Shown here piece after piece: positions 39,550-39,890 of a DNA stretch of 39,890 bases. Numbering within the stretch: position 1 is the first letter of the stretch; every line of letters starts with the position of its first letter. The stretch is from Chara braunii (taxonomy: Eukaryota > Streptophyta > Charophyceae > Charales > Characeae). The stretch is taken from positions 1,321,675-1,361,564 of the forward strand of contig BFEA01000374.1 of assembly GCA_003427395.1 (NCBI GenBank). The letters are read 5' to 3'. A program made the position numbers and the translations under genes. The notes below the pieces were generated by a model. The model was given only the letters and a program-made list of their open reading frames with translations. It was not told the origin of the DNA and searched no databases.

Positions 39550-39890
39550 CAGGGGCAGATGAGACCGATGGAGAACAGAATGACGAAGTCTGTGTGGACA
39601 AAGCGGTTTGTGGATCAGGAAGAGGGGTAACGGATGGAGACCAGGGGAGGGAGGAGTGGTGAAGACAGGGTATATATATTGTCACATCACTACAAACTAA
39701 AAGAGCGCACTTTGCGGAACAAAGAATAAAAGCAAAAAACGGGCACAGTAATAACATGCAAAAATAAAAATAAAAATAAAAACAAAAAGAAAAAACAAGG
39801 GCAGATTGAAACCATTAAATTTCTCATTCTTCTTTGAACTCCACCTCCACTGTGCCTCTCACGTGCAAGGCTCACCACGTTGATGAAGTT
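39550..39890 (-). other. Upstream region of the Josephin frame, no gene
   Basis: Non-coding, with an A-rich run at about 39760-39796 (plus strand) and a TATA box at 39671-39678. No protein domain is found in the open frames on either strand. Confidence 0.5.
39671..39678 (-). promoter_or_regulatory. TATA box upstream of the Josephin frame
   Basis: TATATATA on the minus strand lies about 120 bases before the ATG at 39549, a plausible distance for a plant promoter with a 5' leader of about 90 bases. Confidence 0.4.

Overview
This window is repeat-rich nuclear DNA of a eukaryote, most likely a green plant or streptophyte alga. I cannot name the species. Three things point that way. There are several Ty3/gypsy LTR retrotransposons with chromodomain-like integrase tails and primer sites matching initiator tRNA-Met. 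There are L1-like LINEs ending in the plant-type reverse-transcriptase zinc-binding domain. One single host exon (24733-24845, minus) encodes the signature stretch of a thylakoid/plastid ADP-ATP carrier-like mitochondrial-carrier protein. I see no prokaryotic operon, rRNA, CRISPR or convincing functional tRNA.

Layout, left to right. 1-1966: the 3' end of a gypsy pol (64-408), then a TATA-bearing region with short tandem repeats that may be its LTR, then an AT-rich leader. 1967-7440: gypsy element A on the plus strand, with gag, protease, RT, RNase H and integrase recognisable but broken. 7441-8009: non-coding, with palindromes and 13-bp repeats. 8010-23103: a three-level nest. The oldest layer is LINE E (8010-8719 and 21906-23103). 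LINE D (8720-21905) is inserted in it with a 12-13-bp target-site duplication. Gypsy element B (9847-18715, minus strand) is inserted in the reverse-transcriptase region of LINE D with a perfect 5-bp duplication. 23104-25119: microsatellite, G-rich DNA, a 403-base gap and the carrier exon. 25120-33865: gypsy element C on the minus strand, with both LTRs, PBS and PPT but no matching target duplication. 33866-35260: small LINE debris and a hairpin-bearing tandem array. 35260-38650: LINE F on the minus strand (ORF1 and endonuclease). 38632-39549: a Josephin-family (ataxin-3-type) cysteine-protease reading frame on the minus strand with two in-frame TAG codons, preceded by a TATA box.

Each retroelement encodes, or once encoded, its own replication machinery: gag and pol for gypsy, ORF1 and endonuclease-RT for LINEs. 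Every copy here carries stops, frameshifts or lost catalytic residues, so none looks autonomous. The most informative biology is structural: the dated nesting order, CpG-type decay that independently changed the same catalytic RT aspartate in elements A and C, arrays of a bZIP-type ACGT motif in the leaders of A and B, a hairpin cluster conserved between the LTRs of B, and a conserved hairpin tail in the LINE 3' ends.

Several features are assembly artefacts and should not be read as biology. A Nextera mate-pair junction adapter lies inside a perfect 200-bp duplication (37705-38142). Four single-N joins are flanked by identical 66- or 95-bp copies, and element B and LINE D contain scattered single Ns. 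I found no clearly new defence or regulatory system. The best candidates for a closer look are the Josephin/LINE ORF1 overlap and the leader ACGT arrays.
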